64,000 bases of DNA from Pectobacterium carotovorum (GTDB lineage Bacteria > Pseudomonadota > Gammaproteobacteria > Enterobacterales > Enterobacteriaceae): the NCBI RefSeq assembly GCF_900129615.1, contig NZ_FQWI01000003.1, positions 62,001-126,000 of the forward strand, given 5' to 3'. Shown piece after piece: positions 55,195 through 64,000 of the stretch (positions are counted from its first letter, which is position 1; the number at the start of each line of letters is the position of its first letter). The notes below the pieces were generated by a model. That model did no database searches, was not told where the DNA came from, and saw only the letters and a list, made by a program, of their open reading frames with translations. The translations under genes and the position numbers were made by a program.

Positions 55195-56214
55195 TTATTT
55201 CAGGTGTTTTTGCAACTCTGCACCTGCCTGCTCTAGCGCGGTGATGACTGTCGGCTCCTCGCTCAGCGGATTCAGCAGGCCGTAATCATGGATCATACCG
55301 TTGTAGCGAGTCACGGTCACGGGTACGCCTGCTGCATCCAGCTTACGTCCGAACGCTTCGCCTTCATCACGCAGTACGTCCAGTTCTGCCGTCTGAATCA
55401 ATGTTTGCGGGAAGCCTTTCAGCTGTTCAGTACTGGCACGCAGTGGGGAGGCAAGAATGTTGTTACGGTCTGCCGCGCGGGTCGTGTAGTTATCCCAGAA
55501 CCACTTCATCATATTTTTCGTCAGGAAATAGCCCTTTTCGTACTGGTTGTAGGACGCGTTATCGAAGTTCGCATCCGTTACAGGCCACAGCATGACGTTA
55601 TAACGAATTTTCGGCCCGCCGAACTGTTTAGCCTGTAGAGCAACAGACGCGACCATGTTACCGCCGACGCTGTTGCCGACCAGTGCCAGACGGCTACCGT
55701 CCACACCAATTTCCTGACCGTGCTCGGCTACCCACTGTGTTGCCTCATAAGCCTGATTGATGGCTACAGGGAAGCGTGCTTCAGGGGACGGGGTGTAATC
55801 CACGTACACCGCTGCGGCACCCGACGCCCTGACCAGATCGCGGATTAAACGTTCGTGAGTTGGGAAATCACCGAGTACCCAGCCGCCGCCATGGAAAAAC
55901 ATGAACACCGGCAGCGTGCCGGATGCATTTTCCGGCTTCACGATTTTCAGCGTAATAGCCTGACCGTTCACCTGGATGGTTTTTTCAGACACCTGTGCGG
56001 CTGGCAGCTTCACGCCCTGTTGCGCGCCGATCAGAACCTGACGCGCTTCCTGTGGAGTCATCTGCTCTATCGGTTTGCCCTTACCGGAATTCAGGACATC
56101 AAGAAATGCCTGTACCCCAGCGGTCGGTGCAGGGGCATTGATCGGCTGAGCAGAAGCGACGGATGTCATAGATGCGAACACGGCAGAAGTCAGGATGGTG
56201 GAGACGGTTTTCAT
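55195..56214 (-). CDS. Secreted alpha/beta hydrolase (HSL family)
   Basis: 339 residues from ATG 56214. Signal peptide ends VASAQ near residue 23. HGGG oxyanion-hole motif at 108-111, GNSVGG nucleophile elbow near 180-185, a DxxxDE-type acid in ELDVLRDEGEAF, and the catalytic histidine in MIHDYG. Hormone-sensitive-lipase-type esterase of unknown substrate. Divergent from an OhrR-like regulator. Confidence 0.87.
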   Translation of the reverse strand: MKTVSTILTSAVFASMTSVASAQPINAPAPTAGVQAFLDVLNSGKGKPIEQMTPQEARQVLIGAQQGVKLPAAQVSEKTIQVNGQAITLKIVKPENASGTLPVFMFFHGGGWVLGDFPTHERLIRDLVRASGAAAVYVDYTPSPEARFPVAINQAYEATQWVAEHGQEIGVDGSRLALVGNSVGGNMVASVALQAKQFGGPKIRYNVMLWPVTDANFDNASYNQYEKGYFLTKNMMKWFWDNYTTRAADRNNILASPLRASTEQLKGFPQTLIQTAELDVLRDEGEAFGRKLDAAGVPVTVTRYNGMIHDYGLLNPLSEEPTVITALEQAGAELQKHLK

Positions 56215-56299
56215 GATGTTGGCCCTTTTTAAAATCGTGCGGTTGATAGGTTCAATCGGATTGCTTTTTGTTTCTTTGCTATTAAATCGCATGAACAAT

Positions 56300-56313
56300 A
56301 CTTGCGTACAAGT
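56300..56313. promoter_or_regulatory. Possible MarR/OhrR operator
   Basis: ACTTG-CGTA-CAAGT, a 14-base dyad between divergent starts at 56214 and 56375. MarR-family proteins bind such short palindromes. Confidence 0.55.
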
Positions 56314-56374
56314 TACTTCTGGTCAAACATTATTTATAATTTTTTTTAAGCTTGTGAGTAACGGAGTATTTAAA

Positions 56375-56797
56375 ATGAAAGAAAACAGTACCCTGGGTGA
56401 ACTGCTGTGCTTCTCTCTGTATTCGGTCGCCAATGCACTGATCCGTCAGTATCGGCCGCTGCTGAAAGAATTCGATCTGACCTACCCGCAGTTTGTCGTC
56501 CTTCTATCCCTGTACGATCAGGACAATATCCTGCTCAAGGAACTGAGCGAGAAAACGCTGTTTGATTCAGGCACGCTTACGCCGCTTGTCCAGAAGCTGG
56601 AAGCCAAGGAATTTTTAAACCGGGTTGCGGTTGCGGGTGATGAGCGGATGAAAAAAGTGGTGCTGACTGATAAGGCACTGGCGTTGAAAGAACGGATCGT
56701 CGACCTGCCAAATCAGATGCGTTGCTCTATGCGTATGAAGGATGAGGATCTGAATATGCTGCGGCAGCTTTCCAAAAATCTGCTGGAAGATTTATAG
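56375..56797 (+). CDS. OhrR-like MarR-family regulator
   Basis: 140 residues from ATG 56375 (GGAG upstream). LLCFSLYSVANALIRQYRPL has the reactive-cysteine position of OhrR; LKEFDLTYPQFVVLLSLYDQ, the recognition helix LFDSGTLTPLVQKLEAKEFL and DERMKKVVLTDKAL complete the family pattern. OhrR proteins are inactivated by oxidation of that cysteine by organic or lipid hydroperoxides. Its neighbour is an esterase rather than ohr itself, so this pair resembles variants seen elsewhere. Confidence 0.83.
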   Translation: MKENSTLGELLCFSLYSVANALIRQYRPLLKEFDLTYPQFVVLLSLYDQDNILLKELSEKTLFDSGTLTPLVQKLEAKEFLNRVAVAGDERMKKVVLTDKALALKERIVDLPNQMRCSMRMKDEDLNMLRQLSKNLLEDL

Positions 56798-56830
56798 CCG
56801 AATGGGGGAACGTTCGGTTTCCCATGCTGG

Positions 56831-56858
56831 ATGCCACACCCACGCTCGGGTGTGGCAT
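56831..56858. terminator. Terminator between MarR and MFS genes
   Basis: ATGCCACACC-CACGCTCG-GGTGTGGCAT, 10-bp perfect stem between convergent genes; the left side has a second weaker dyad (CCGAA...TTCGG, from 56799). Confidence 0.8.
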
Positions 56859-56864
56859 GCCGTT

Positions 56865-58052
56865 TTATTGTGCGCGAACTCGCACGCCCGCAAAAACAAT
56901 CACCATTGCCGATACCAGCAATAATCCGCTGCCAGCAAACACACCGCTGGCTCCGTTGAGGTCAAATATCACCCCGCCACCCGCTGCACCAGCCCCGATG
57001 GCAAACTGGATCGATGCTACCAGTAAACCGCCCGCGCTTTCTGCTTCATCCGGTACGGTTGTCGCAAGCCAGGTTGACCAGCCTACGGGAACCAGACCAA
57101 ACGCAAACCCCCACATCGCCACCAGCAGACCATCCAGTATTGCCAGATGTCCAAAGGCCACCATGGTGAGCGCCAGAATGCCCATCACAAATGGCACCAG
57201 CGCCAGCGTTAGGCGTAAGTTTCGCGCCAGTAGATAACCAGCAATCGAGGTACCGACAAAATTGGCGAGGCCAAAGCCGAGTAAAATCAGAGAAATACTT
57301 TCGACGCTTGCCTGCCCGACGGTTTCCAGAAATGGGCGCAGGTAGGTAAAGAAGGCGAAATGTCCGCTAAAAATCAGCACGGTCGCCAACAATCCGCCGA
57401 TCATGCCTGGACGACGCAGCACGCGAAGCAGTGTTCCGAGGCTGCCGCTGCTTTCTGGCTTCATTGATGGCAACACCCACAGTTGCCACAACAGTGCCAG
57501 AACGCTCGGCAGAATGCAGAGGATAAAAACGTTGCGCCAGCCAATCAAACTCCCCAGATAGCTGCCAAGCGGCGCGGCAACAACGGTGGCAATCGAGACG
57601 CTGGAGAAGATCACCGCCAGCGCTTTAGGCACTTTATCCTTAGGCACAAGGCGCATCGCCGTGGCGGTGGACATGGCCCAGAACCCACCAATGGCAACGC
57701 CTAGCAGTAAACGTCCGAATAGCAGCACATGCAGATTGGGGGCAAACGCCACCAGCAGGCTGGAGATGATTTGCAGCACCGAGAAAAACATCAACACCCA
57801 ACGGCGGTCGATGCTTTTGGTTGCTGGTGTGATGAGCAAACCGGTCACCAGCGCGATCAGCGCCGTCGCGGTCACCGCCTGGCCTGCCATTCCCTCTGTA
57901 ACGCCTAGACTTGCCGCCATCGGCGTTAATAAACTGGCTGGTAAAAACTCAGCCGTAATCAGGCCAAATACCCCCAGTCCCAGTGAATAAACGGCTCGCC
58001 AAGCTGGTTTTGCGGGCGCGATGGCCTCACTTGCCGCTATACATGAATTCAT
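56865..58052 (-). CDS. MFS exporter, NepI-like
   Basis: 395 residues from ATG 58052 (GAGAG upstream). DHA1-type: VYSLGLGVFGLITAEFLPAS, TPATKSIDRRWVLMFFSVLQ, GVAIGGFWAMSTATAMRLVP, KALAVIFSSVSIATVVAAPL. These match what I recall of E. coli NepI (purine nucleoside efflux) and related sugar or arabinose exporters. Divergent from an AraC-family regulator. Confidence 0.82.
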   Translation of the reverse strand: MNSCIAASEAIAPAKPAWRAVYSLGLGVFGLITAEFLPASLLTPMAASLGVTEGMAGQAVTATALIALVTGLLITPATKSIDRRWVLMFFSVLQIISSLLVAFAPNLHVLLFGRLLLGVAIGGFWAMSTATAMRLVPKDKVPKALAVIFSSVSIATVVAAPLGSYLGSLIGWRNVFILCILPSVLALLWQLWVLPSMKPESSGSLGTLLRVLRRPGMIGGLLATVLIFSGHFAFFTYLRPFLETVGQASVESISLILLGFGLANFVGTSIAGYLLARNLRLTLALVPFVMGILALTMVAFGHLAILDGLLVAMWGFAFGLVPVGWSTWLATTVPDEAESAGGLLVASIQFAIGAGAAGGGVIFDLNGASGVFAGSGLLLVSAMVIVFAGVRVRAQ

Positions 58053-58167
58053 CTGTTGCTCTCTCGTTAGAAAAATGTGACGACTGTCACGAAGCATAGG
58101 GTTTTCCTCATGGACGATCTATGACATATAATCTTCAAATATTGATTATTCGTCCGGAGTTAGCACC

Positions 58168-59124
58168 ATGACCGTTCAGTCACCCGATTTGATCAGCGAG
58201 CTTCTGCGTGGGATGCGTCTTTCCGGGGTGACATATCGCCGAATTGAAACCCATGCCCCCTTTGGTGTGGCGTTTCACTATGAGCCCGGCAAAGCGCAGT
58301 TTCATTTTGTCAGCCAGGGTACGGCGCTGCTGCGCATGGAGAGTGGCGCGACGTTTGTGCTAAAAAGCGGGGACGCACTGTTTATCCCTAACGGGAATTC
58401 GCATGCGCTGCTCTCTGATGAAAAGGCTGATATCACACCGGTGTCGGCATTTCCCAGCGAAGCGATTTGCAATTCGGTGTGTGCGATCGGCTGCGAACCG
58501 TGCCCCGATACCGAAAACACGGTGATTTTCAGCGGATGCATGGATTTTGAGCTGGGCGGAATGCAGCCGCTGATCAAAGCGATGCCGGAAGTCATGATGG
58601 TGAGCCGCCTGATGTCGACCTGGCCGGAAATCCATCCAATTCTTGCGGCCATGGAACGTGAGTCGATGACGCGTCAGGTGGGCTTTGCCGGTATTCTGGC
58701 GCGGCTGGCCGATGTCGTCGCGGCGCTCATCGTACGCGGATGGGTTGAAGCCGGCTGCGGTAAGGCGACGGGCTGGGTGCAAGTACTGCGTGACCCGCGA
58801 CTGAGCCGGGCGATTTACGCGATGCATCAGCAGCCGGGCGTAAACTGGAGCGTCGCGGAACTGGCAAAAGAGGCGGGCACCTCCCGTTCCGTGTTTGCCG
58901 AACGTTTTCTCTCTGCAACCGGTACAACACCCGCGAAATACCTCAGCGAATTGCGCATGCGTCTGGCTGTCCAGTACATCCGCCATGAGCATCAGGCGAT
59001 TGAAACGGTGGCGCTGCGACTGGGGTACGGATCGCTGGCGGCGTTCAGCCGGGCATTTAAACGCATCGTAGGCCACGCACCGGGAGCGCTGCGGGAAATC
59101 AGTCATGTTTCTGAGGAGGTTTGA
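58168..59124 (+). CDS. AraC-family regulator with cupin domain and cysteine cluster
   Basis: 318 residues. N-terminal cupin (FHFVSQGTALLRMESGATFV, LKSGDALFIPNGNSHALLSD) and C-terminal AraC double helix-turn-helix (NWSVAELAKEAGTSRSVFAE, HQAIETVALRLGYGSLAAFS). Between them at 101-112 is CNSVCAIGCEPC, four cysteines in twelve residues. The cupin_6 group includes the HOCl sensor RclR, so thiol or metal sensing is plausible. Probably controls the divergent exporter. Confidence 0.83.
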   Translation: MTVQSPDLISELLRGMRLSGVTYRRIETHAPFGVAFHYEPGKAQFHFVSQGTALLRMESGATFVLKSGDALFIPNGNSHALLSDEKADITPVSAFPSEAICNSVCAIGCEPCPDTENTVIFSGCMDFELGGMQPLIKAMPEVMMVSRLMSTWPEIHPILAAMERESMTRQVGFAGILARLADVVAALIVRGWVEAGCGKATGWVQVLRDPRLSRAIYAMHQQPGVNWSVAELAKEAGTSRSVFAERFLSATGTTPAKYLSELRMRLAVQYIRHEHQAIETVALRLGYGSLAAFSRAFKRIVGHAPGALREISHVSEEV

Positions 59125-59251
59125 TGAGGAGCAGACTTAGACACCAGATTTGAAGCAAACGCGGCAACTGTATCGATCGTCGCTGGCTGCGGTACCAAAA
59201 TCTTCTTCACACCGTTCGATAGGAAAGTTGCTCCCCATAGTGCCGACAAAA

Positions 59252-59272
59252 CGTAATGAGATAAGCTTTACG
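59252..59272 (+). promoter_or_regulatory. TacA-type operator, copy 1
   Basis: CGTAA-N11-TTACG, 65 bases before the antitoxin start; the same spaced dyad occurs at 63320 before the second copy. TacA-family antitoxins repress their own operons through such sites. Confidence 0.7.
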
Positions 59273-59316
59273 CAAACTGTATAATTATCCCCCAGAGGGA
59301 ATAAAGGGAGGGCATC

Positions 59317-60095
<779 letters not shown>

Positions 60096-60195
60096 TTTGA
60101 ACTTGATGTTTTGCTTGTGAACATCAAAAAATGAGCGGTCTATTTAGATGGGGTACTTACACTGACGGCTTCATTCAAGAAGTATTTGTAAGCTG

Positions 60196-60234
60196 GACGG
60201 CGACGTGCAAAGCTCGACTTTGTGCGCTGCCGTC
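60196..60234 (+). ncRNA. Strong hairpin in the leader of the membrane-protein gene
   Basis: GACGGCGACGTGCAAAG-CTCGA-CTTTGTGCGCTGCCGTC forms a 17-pair stem allowing G-U pairs with one mismatch. It is 67 bases upstream of the ATG at 60301 and is followed by GC-rich sequence, unlike the AT-rich gene. It could be a structured leader, a small RNA or a remnant of a mobile sequence; I cannot tell which. Confidence 0.4.
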
Positions 60235-60300
60235 AGTAGGCAAGCCGTTTGAGCGGCGCGGCAGAGCTTTGGTACTTTATTATTTGTTAAGGGACATAAT

Positions 60301-61449
60301 ATGTCTGATAAAATTATTTCTGGTGTCACTGTCGCATTTCAAAAGACATTAAATAGTACAATTAAATATAAAATTCTACTTGTCACATTGATTCCTTTTT
60401 TGTTTTATTTAACAATGAGATCATATTTTGGAGGATTAGATTTCCTTGATGACTTTTTTGTCAGTGGCCCCTCATTACTCTTAATTACAGGTTCATTCAT
60501 TTTAGTCGCCTCAGTGTTTTTGATAATGTACTTTGCCTTTTGCGCTTTAATCACAATACCAACTCACACTCCTAAGAATGAACACGATTTATTATATTCA
60601 ACTAAAGGGGTTTCAGATATACCTACAGTTTCCTTGTTGGTGTGTATTTTATCATATCAATTTACATTGCTAGAGGCTTGGAAAGGATTATTTTCAAAAA
60701 ATCTTTATTTTCTATTAATGATTCCTGCCTTAGCATTTATTGTTGGTTACTTTTCTTTGAAGTATGTACTTCGTTATTGTGAAGCATGGTATACATATCG
60801 GAAATACAAAATAAAAAATGAAATGCCATTGTTCGCAATGAGTATTATGATTGCCTTTATAGCCAGTGCTCACTTTCTTTTCTCTTTAGTCTTTTTTAAT
60901 AAACATGATAATACATGGAGTTTGGGAGGATATTTTATGTTTATTATTCTAATGGTACTACAACACCTCCCTGCAGTTGCAAGTGTGACAGCCAGAATGA
61001 GAAAAAAATCATATAAAGATCAAGCTAAAGCTTTTTTCATTACTGCGAGCGTTGTTTTGTTTTTTATTTTTTATTTTGCTCCTAGCCTAGCTTTAAAAAG
61101 CATCCCCATTTCTCTTCAGCTTGCAGGGAAAACAAATTGGGATATTAAAAGCTACATCGTTAAAAAATCTGCGTTGGATGGTGCAGAATACGATAAAAAT
61201 TACTGGGGGGATTCTAGATCTTATGTGAAAGATAATAATTATTACATAACTGGGGTGATTGCATTCAAAACTAAAGATGAATATATATTATGCCCAGCAA
61301 GGCTTCGAGATATTTTGAAAGAGTTGTTTAGAATTGATTTCGTATGGCAGAACATACAAGAGAAATCAGATGCTAAAGTTGAAACTGAATTTATTATCCC
61401 TACTTGTCCTAAGATAAAACGCAATGATATTAAAGAGAGTTTAATTTAG
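60301..61449 (+). CDS. Unrecognised polytopic membrane protein
   Basis: 382 residues with AAGGGA upstream. Seven or so membrane helices lie between residues 20 and 260 (e.g. ILLVTLIPFLFYLTM, LLLITGSFILVASVFLIMYF, FFITASVVLFFIFYFAPSLA), followed by a roughly 110-residue soluble C-terminal part with several cysteines (ILCPARL, IPTCPKI). I do not recognise the family. Very AT-rich against its surroundings and without partners, so a horizontally acquired gene, possibly with a role in defence or competition. Confidence 0.8.
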   Translation: MSDKIISGVTVAFQKTLNSTIKYKILLVTLIPFLFYLTMRSYFGGLDFLDDFFVSGPSLLLITGSFILVASVFLIMYFAFCALITIPTHTPKNEHDLLYSTKGVSDIPTVSLLVCILSYQFTLLEAWKGLFSKNLYFLLMIPALAFIVGYFSLKYVLRYCEAWYTYRKYKIKNEMPLFAMSIMIAFIASAHFLFSLVFFNKHDNTWSLGGYFMFIILMVLQHLPAVASVTARMRKKSYKDQAKAFFITASVVLFFIFYFAPSLALKSIPISLQLAGKTNWDIKSYIVKKSALDGAEYDKNYWGDSRSYVKDNNYYITGVIAFKTKDEYILCPARLRDILKELFRIDFVWQNIQEKSDAKVETEFIIPTCPKIKRNDIKESLI

Positions 61450-61581
61450 TAAACTGATTTATATAATAGGGTGTTAATCAAATTTGTAAGTATCCCGCTA
61501 AACCGAGCTATTCATTTTAGAGGTATTTTGGCTCATTGGTGTTACCTAATTTCGGAGGGAGGAGGGAGCGTGATGCAACAT

Positions 61582-61881
61582 TCATGATCCCTCCCAGATC
61601 CCCCAAAACATGAGATTAATAGCACCCTTGATTTCATCCGAATAGTCGCCAAGATCCGCGATAGCCTTACCAATAACCTCAACGGAAACACTCGATAGCT
61701 CCGTCGTCATCAGCCGATAATCTTCGCCGTTGATGCGGATCTGCGGAAACAACATCTTATTCACTTTATCAGACAGGTGATGCGATTCGATAAGCGGGAT
61801 GACCATGCGCCGTTTTGGTGTCTCGACAATATCGCTTTGCACATCGACAAACGTTTTGTAATGGCTGGATCGTTTACACGA
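61582..61881 (-). pseudogene. ccdB: CcdB-like gyrase toxin, N-terminus lost
   Basis: Residues matching CcdB from about position 25 onward are intact: [48 protein letters not shown]-like, to the end INLMFWGI. The usual start MQF-xVY is gone: in frame between the ccdA stop (61882-61884) and 61842 there is no ATG or usable GTG/TTG except GTG 61842. Bases around 61863-61880 look like a CcdB N-terminus in another frame (VNDPA). The C-terminal tryptophan-glycine-isoleucine that poisons gyrase is retained, but the truncated protein should not fold. Confidence 0.82.
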
Positions 61882-62100
61882 TCACCAGTTCCTATTTTCA
61901 TCAGCAAAAGAACCATGCTTTGCGATAAATCGGGCGACGTCTTCCATCCCTTCGCGGTTTTCTTTCTTCCACCCCTCAGCATTTATACGACGGGCTTCCT
62001 CGCCTATGACGTCATTCACCAGCTCGGAAATATTAACTCCGGCAGCACTCAGAACCTGATAGTCATCTTTATCCACTGCAATACTAATCCGGTGTTTCAT
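61882..62100 (-). CDS. ccdA: CcdA-like antitoxin
   Basis: 72 residues; AGAGGA nine bases upstream. KHRISIAVDKDDYQVLSAAG (ribbon), NISELVNDVIGEEARR, then the toxin-binding tail WKKENREGMEDVARFIAKHG to ENRNW, as in plasmid F CcdA. It is intact and could still repress or neutralise other CcdB proteins (anti-addiction). Confidence 0.88.
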   Translation of the reverse strand: MKHRISIAVDKDDYQVLSAAGVNISELVNDVIGEEARRINAEGWKKENREGMEDVARFIAKHGSFADENRNW

Positions 62101-62114
62101 GACAGTGATCCTCT

Positions 62115-62363
62115 TTAACCAAGCGCTTTATATTTTGCAGGGATCTTAGCAATAATGCTGTCGGGGTCTAGAGAAAGTAAACGGGCGATATGGATAAATT
62201 CTACGATGTCTAACCTTCTTTCCCCGTTCTCAACTTTGGCGATAAACGATTGAGGACGATCCAGCGCTAGTGCCAGGTTTCCCTGCGTGATCCCTTTGGC
62301 AATGCGTGCTTCACGTAATGCCTTGATAACGATTTGATATTCATCAGAGTAAACAGAAGCCAT
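62115..62363 (-). CDS. XRE-family small regulator, paralogue A
   Basis: 82 residues. Helix-turn-helix: GITQGNLALALDRPQSFIAK. It ends 14 bases before ccdA in the same direction, so it could be cotranscribed with it. About two thirds of residues match paralogue B at 62449, and both are preceded by an identical-type palindrome. Confidence 0.87.
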   Translation of the reverse strand: MASVYSDEYQIVIKALREARIAKGITQGNLALALDRPQSFIAKVENGERRLDIVEFIHIARLLSLDPDSIIAKIPAKYKALG

Positions 62364-62411
62364 CGATTCAACCCCATAAAATTTGGGATCAAATATCAGT
62401 CGCTCACTGCT

Positions 62412-62430
62412 TTATCCCAAAACGGGATAA
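62412..62430. promoter_or_regulatory. XRE operator before paralogue A
   Basis: TTATCCC-AAAAC-GGGATAA, 7-bp perfect arms. The same palindrome with AAAAT in the centre occurs at 62755 before paralogue B. Confidence 0.85.
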
Positions 62431-62448
62431 GTGGTTTTTTTGTGTTGA

Positions 62449-62703
62449 TCACTTAATGCTATCTGTCTGTATTTTATGCGCTATTCTTTCTAAAACCGTG
62501 GAAGCGTCTACAGATAGCAGGTGAGCGATGTGGACAAATTCAACAACATCCAGCCTACGTTCCCCATTCTCGATTTTGGCTACAAAAGACTGAGGTCGAC
62601 CTAAAGCGTTGGCCAAATTTTCTTGGGTCATGCCTTTTTCGATTCTGGCCTCCCGCAGTATTTTTATAACTGATTGATATTCATTTGAATAAATCGATGC
62701 CAT
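62449..62703 (-). CDS. XRE-family small regulator, paralogue B
   Basis: 84 residues from ATG 62703; a longer frame from 62742 reads through the operator. Helix-turn-helix: GMTQENLANALGRPQSFVAK. Same direction as paralogue A. Probably autoregulated through the palindrome at 62755. Confidence 0.87.
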   Translation of the reverse strand: MASIYSNEYQSVIKILREARIEKGMTQENLANALGRPQSFVAKIENGERRLDVVEFVHIAHLLSVDASTVLERIAHKIQTDSIK

Positions 62704-62754
62704 TTTGGTGACCTTGATTAATATCCCAAAATCGAATATCAATCATTTCTCTTT

Positions 62755-62773
62755 TTATCCCAAAATGGGATAA
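62755..62773. promoter_or_regulatory. XRE operator between paralogue B and the Nlp gene
   Basis: TTATCCC-AAAAT-GGGATAA, differing from the site at 62412 only in one central base. A half-site-like TATCCCAAAATCG lies at 62722. Located between divergent promoters, so it may control both. Confidence 0.85.
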
Positions 62774-62807
62774 TTAGGGAAATTCATCATAGGGAAAGGT
62801 TAGAGAA

Positions 62808-63017
62808 ATGGATAAGCACGATTGGCATCCGGCAGACATTATTGCTGGCTTAAGAAAGAAAGGAACAACGTTGGCGGCGGTATCAAGGGCGTCTGGATTA
62901 GCGTCTTCAACACTCGCTAACGCACTAACAAGACATTGGCCCAAAGGCGAAAGGTTAATTGCCTATGCATTAGGAAAGCAGCCGGAGGAAATCTGGCCGT
63001 CACGCTACAAGGGATGA
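62808..63017 (+). CDS. Ner/Nlp-like DNA-binding protein
   Basis: 69 residues. Starts DKHDWHPADIIAGLRKKGTT; helix-turn-helix LAAVSRASGLASSTLANALT; RHWPKGERLIAYALGKQPEE and IWPSRY at the end. This is the Ner/Nlp/SfsB family related to phage Mu Ner. AGAGAAATG start context. Its phage-like kinship points to a mobile origin for this island. Confidence 0.88.
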   Translation: MDKHDWHPADIIAGLRKKGTTLAAVSRASGLASSTLANALTRHWPKGERLIAYALGKQPEEIWPSRYKG

Positions 63018-63100
63018 GTACGAATCATGGGGAAGGGGAGGCGGGATAACACTCTTGTAGAGAATCGAACTCTATTCAGGACCCATTCCCCAAAAGCAAA

Positions 63101-63122
63101 AAACCAGCCGTTAGGCTGGTTT
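63101..63122 (+). terminator. Terminator after the Nlp gene
   Basis: AAACCAGCC-GTTA-GGCTGGTTT with CTTTAAAT following; 9-bp perfect stem. Confidence 0.9.
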
Positions 63123-63319
63123 CTTTAAATAAGTGGTGCCGGATTCGGGATCATTCAGCTTTCTATTAAGTTGAAATCTAGCATAAATTTTCATCGTACT
63201 AGTTGTCAAGACCCATAGGTTGACCCGTATTTTTATAGATAGATCAGAATGATGGGTCACAGATGATAAAAAATTCTCGGTTTGCTCCTTTGGTTCGATT
63301 CCCTGTGATGTCTATAAAT

Positions 63320-63340
63320 CGTAATGACATTAGCGTTACG
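63320..63340 (+). promoter_or_regulatory. TacA-type operator, copy 2
   Basis: CGTAA-N11-TTACG with the same spacing as at 59252, 46 bases before the antitoxin start; most inner bases also match copy 1 (TGA, AGC). Confidence 0.7.
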
Positions 63341-63386
63341 GTTGCTGTATGATTAATATCCAGAGAGTATACTCGAGGATAACATC

Positions 63387-64000
<614 letters not shown>

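Larger units (their letters stand above)
63018..63386. other. Intergenic with terminator, T-arm-like stretches and TacA operator
   Basis: A terminator (63101) and a TacA-type operator (63320) are clear. Around 63058-63070 (GAGAATCGAACTC) and 63292-63305 (TTGGTTCGATTCCC) there are tRNA T-arm-like pieces, and GTGGTGCCGGATTCGGGATC at 63134 resembles a tRNA 3' end on the opposite strand. No complete cloverleaf can be built; these may be remnants of an attachment site. Confidence 0.4.

Noticed and set aside
60131..60352. 73-codon frame over the hairpin
   Set aside because: It overlaps the membrane-protein start, lacks a ribosome binding site and shows no family features.
63058..63310. A tRNA gene
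   Set aside because: T-arm-like pieces are present but no acceptor stem, anticodon arm or D-arm can be assembled.

Overview
The window looks like an accessory-rich stretch of a soft-rot enterobacterial chromosome, most likely Pectobacterium. I base this on an Svx/AvrXca-type secreted virulence protein, two ERIC-type repeats, a RspA/RspB/YdfJ/YdfI/RspR locus like that of E. coli, a CueP copper protein, many LysR/TetR/MarR regulators with divergent targets, and chromosomal toxin-antitoxin genes. No rRNA, complete tRNA, CRISPR array or intact insertion sequence is visible.

Layout. 1-1.3 kb: nrfD (cut by the window edge) and nrfC, read leftward, with an FNR-like box upstream but no nrfAB beside them. 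1.7-4.1 kb: a secreted esterase-like hydrolase divergent from a LysR regulator whose leader contains an ERIC-type repeat. 4.3-6.4 kb: a PAAR / S-type pyocin / HNH DNase effector with an Im9-like immunity protein. 6.7-13 kb: rspA, rspB, a YdfJ-like transporter, a YdfI-like oxidoreductase and rspR, a complete sugar-acid catabolic unit. 13-20 kb: a leftward operon exbD-tonB-receptor-exbB-phospholipase D-like-phytase-like, a self-contained Ton system tied to two exported hydrolases that may release and import a phosphorylated compound. 20.3-24 kb: mdtG, an AzuC-like small protein gene with a CRP site and terminator, and svx. 24.3-26.8 kb: NCS1 permease, PAS-LuxR regulator, acetyltransferase. 27.1-29.4 kb: a second effector/immunity pair, nearly identical to the first except in the nuclease tail and immunity protein, plus a decayed fragment of a further copy.

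29.8-39.1 kb: LysR, aminotransferase and AEC-type exporter; a FhuE-like siderophore receptor; a glucarate-dehydratase-family enzyme with its transporter; an orphan AAA ATPase. 39.1-46.7 kb: a chaperone-usher fimbrial operon separated by a very AT-rich region from a MarT/FidL-like membrane regulator pair. 46.8-59.1 kb: a series of regulator/target pairs, several with clear palindromic operators (TetR/ABC membrane domain, TetR/HPP protein, TetR/NAD(P)H oxidoreductase, OhrR-like MarR/hydrolase, AraC/NepI-like exporter), cueP with a textbook CueR promoter, a methyltransferase and an unrecognised gene. 59.3-64 kb: an island of toxin-antitoxin and small regulator genes: TacA with a nonsense-mutated TacT, CcdA with a beheaded CcdB, two paralogous XRE regulators with identical operators, a Ner/Nlp-like regulator, and a second TacA/TacT that is intact as far as the window shows.

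Recurring themes are self-contained modules with their own regulator, and duplicated modules in which one copy has diverged or decayed. Starts were refined from ribosome binding sites and family alignment from memory; no database search was run.
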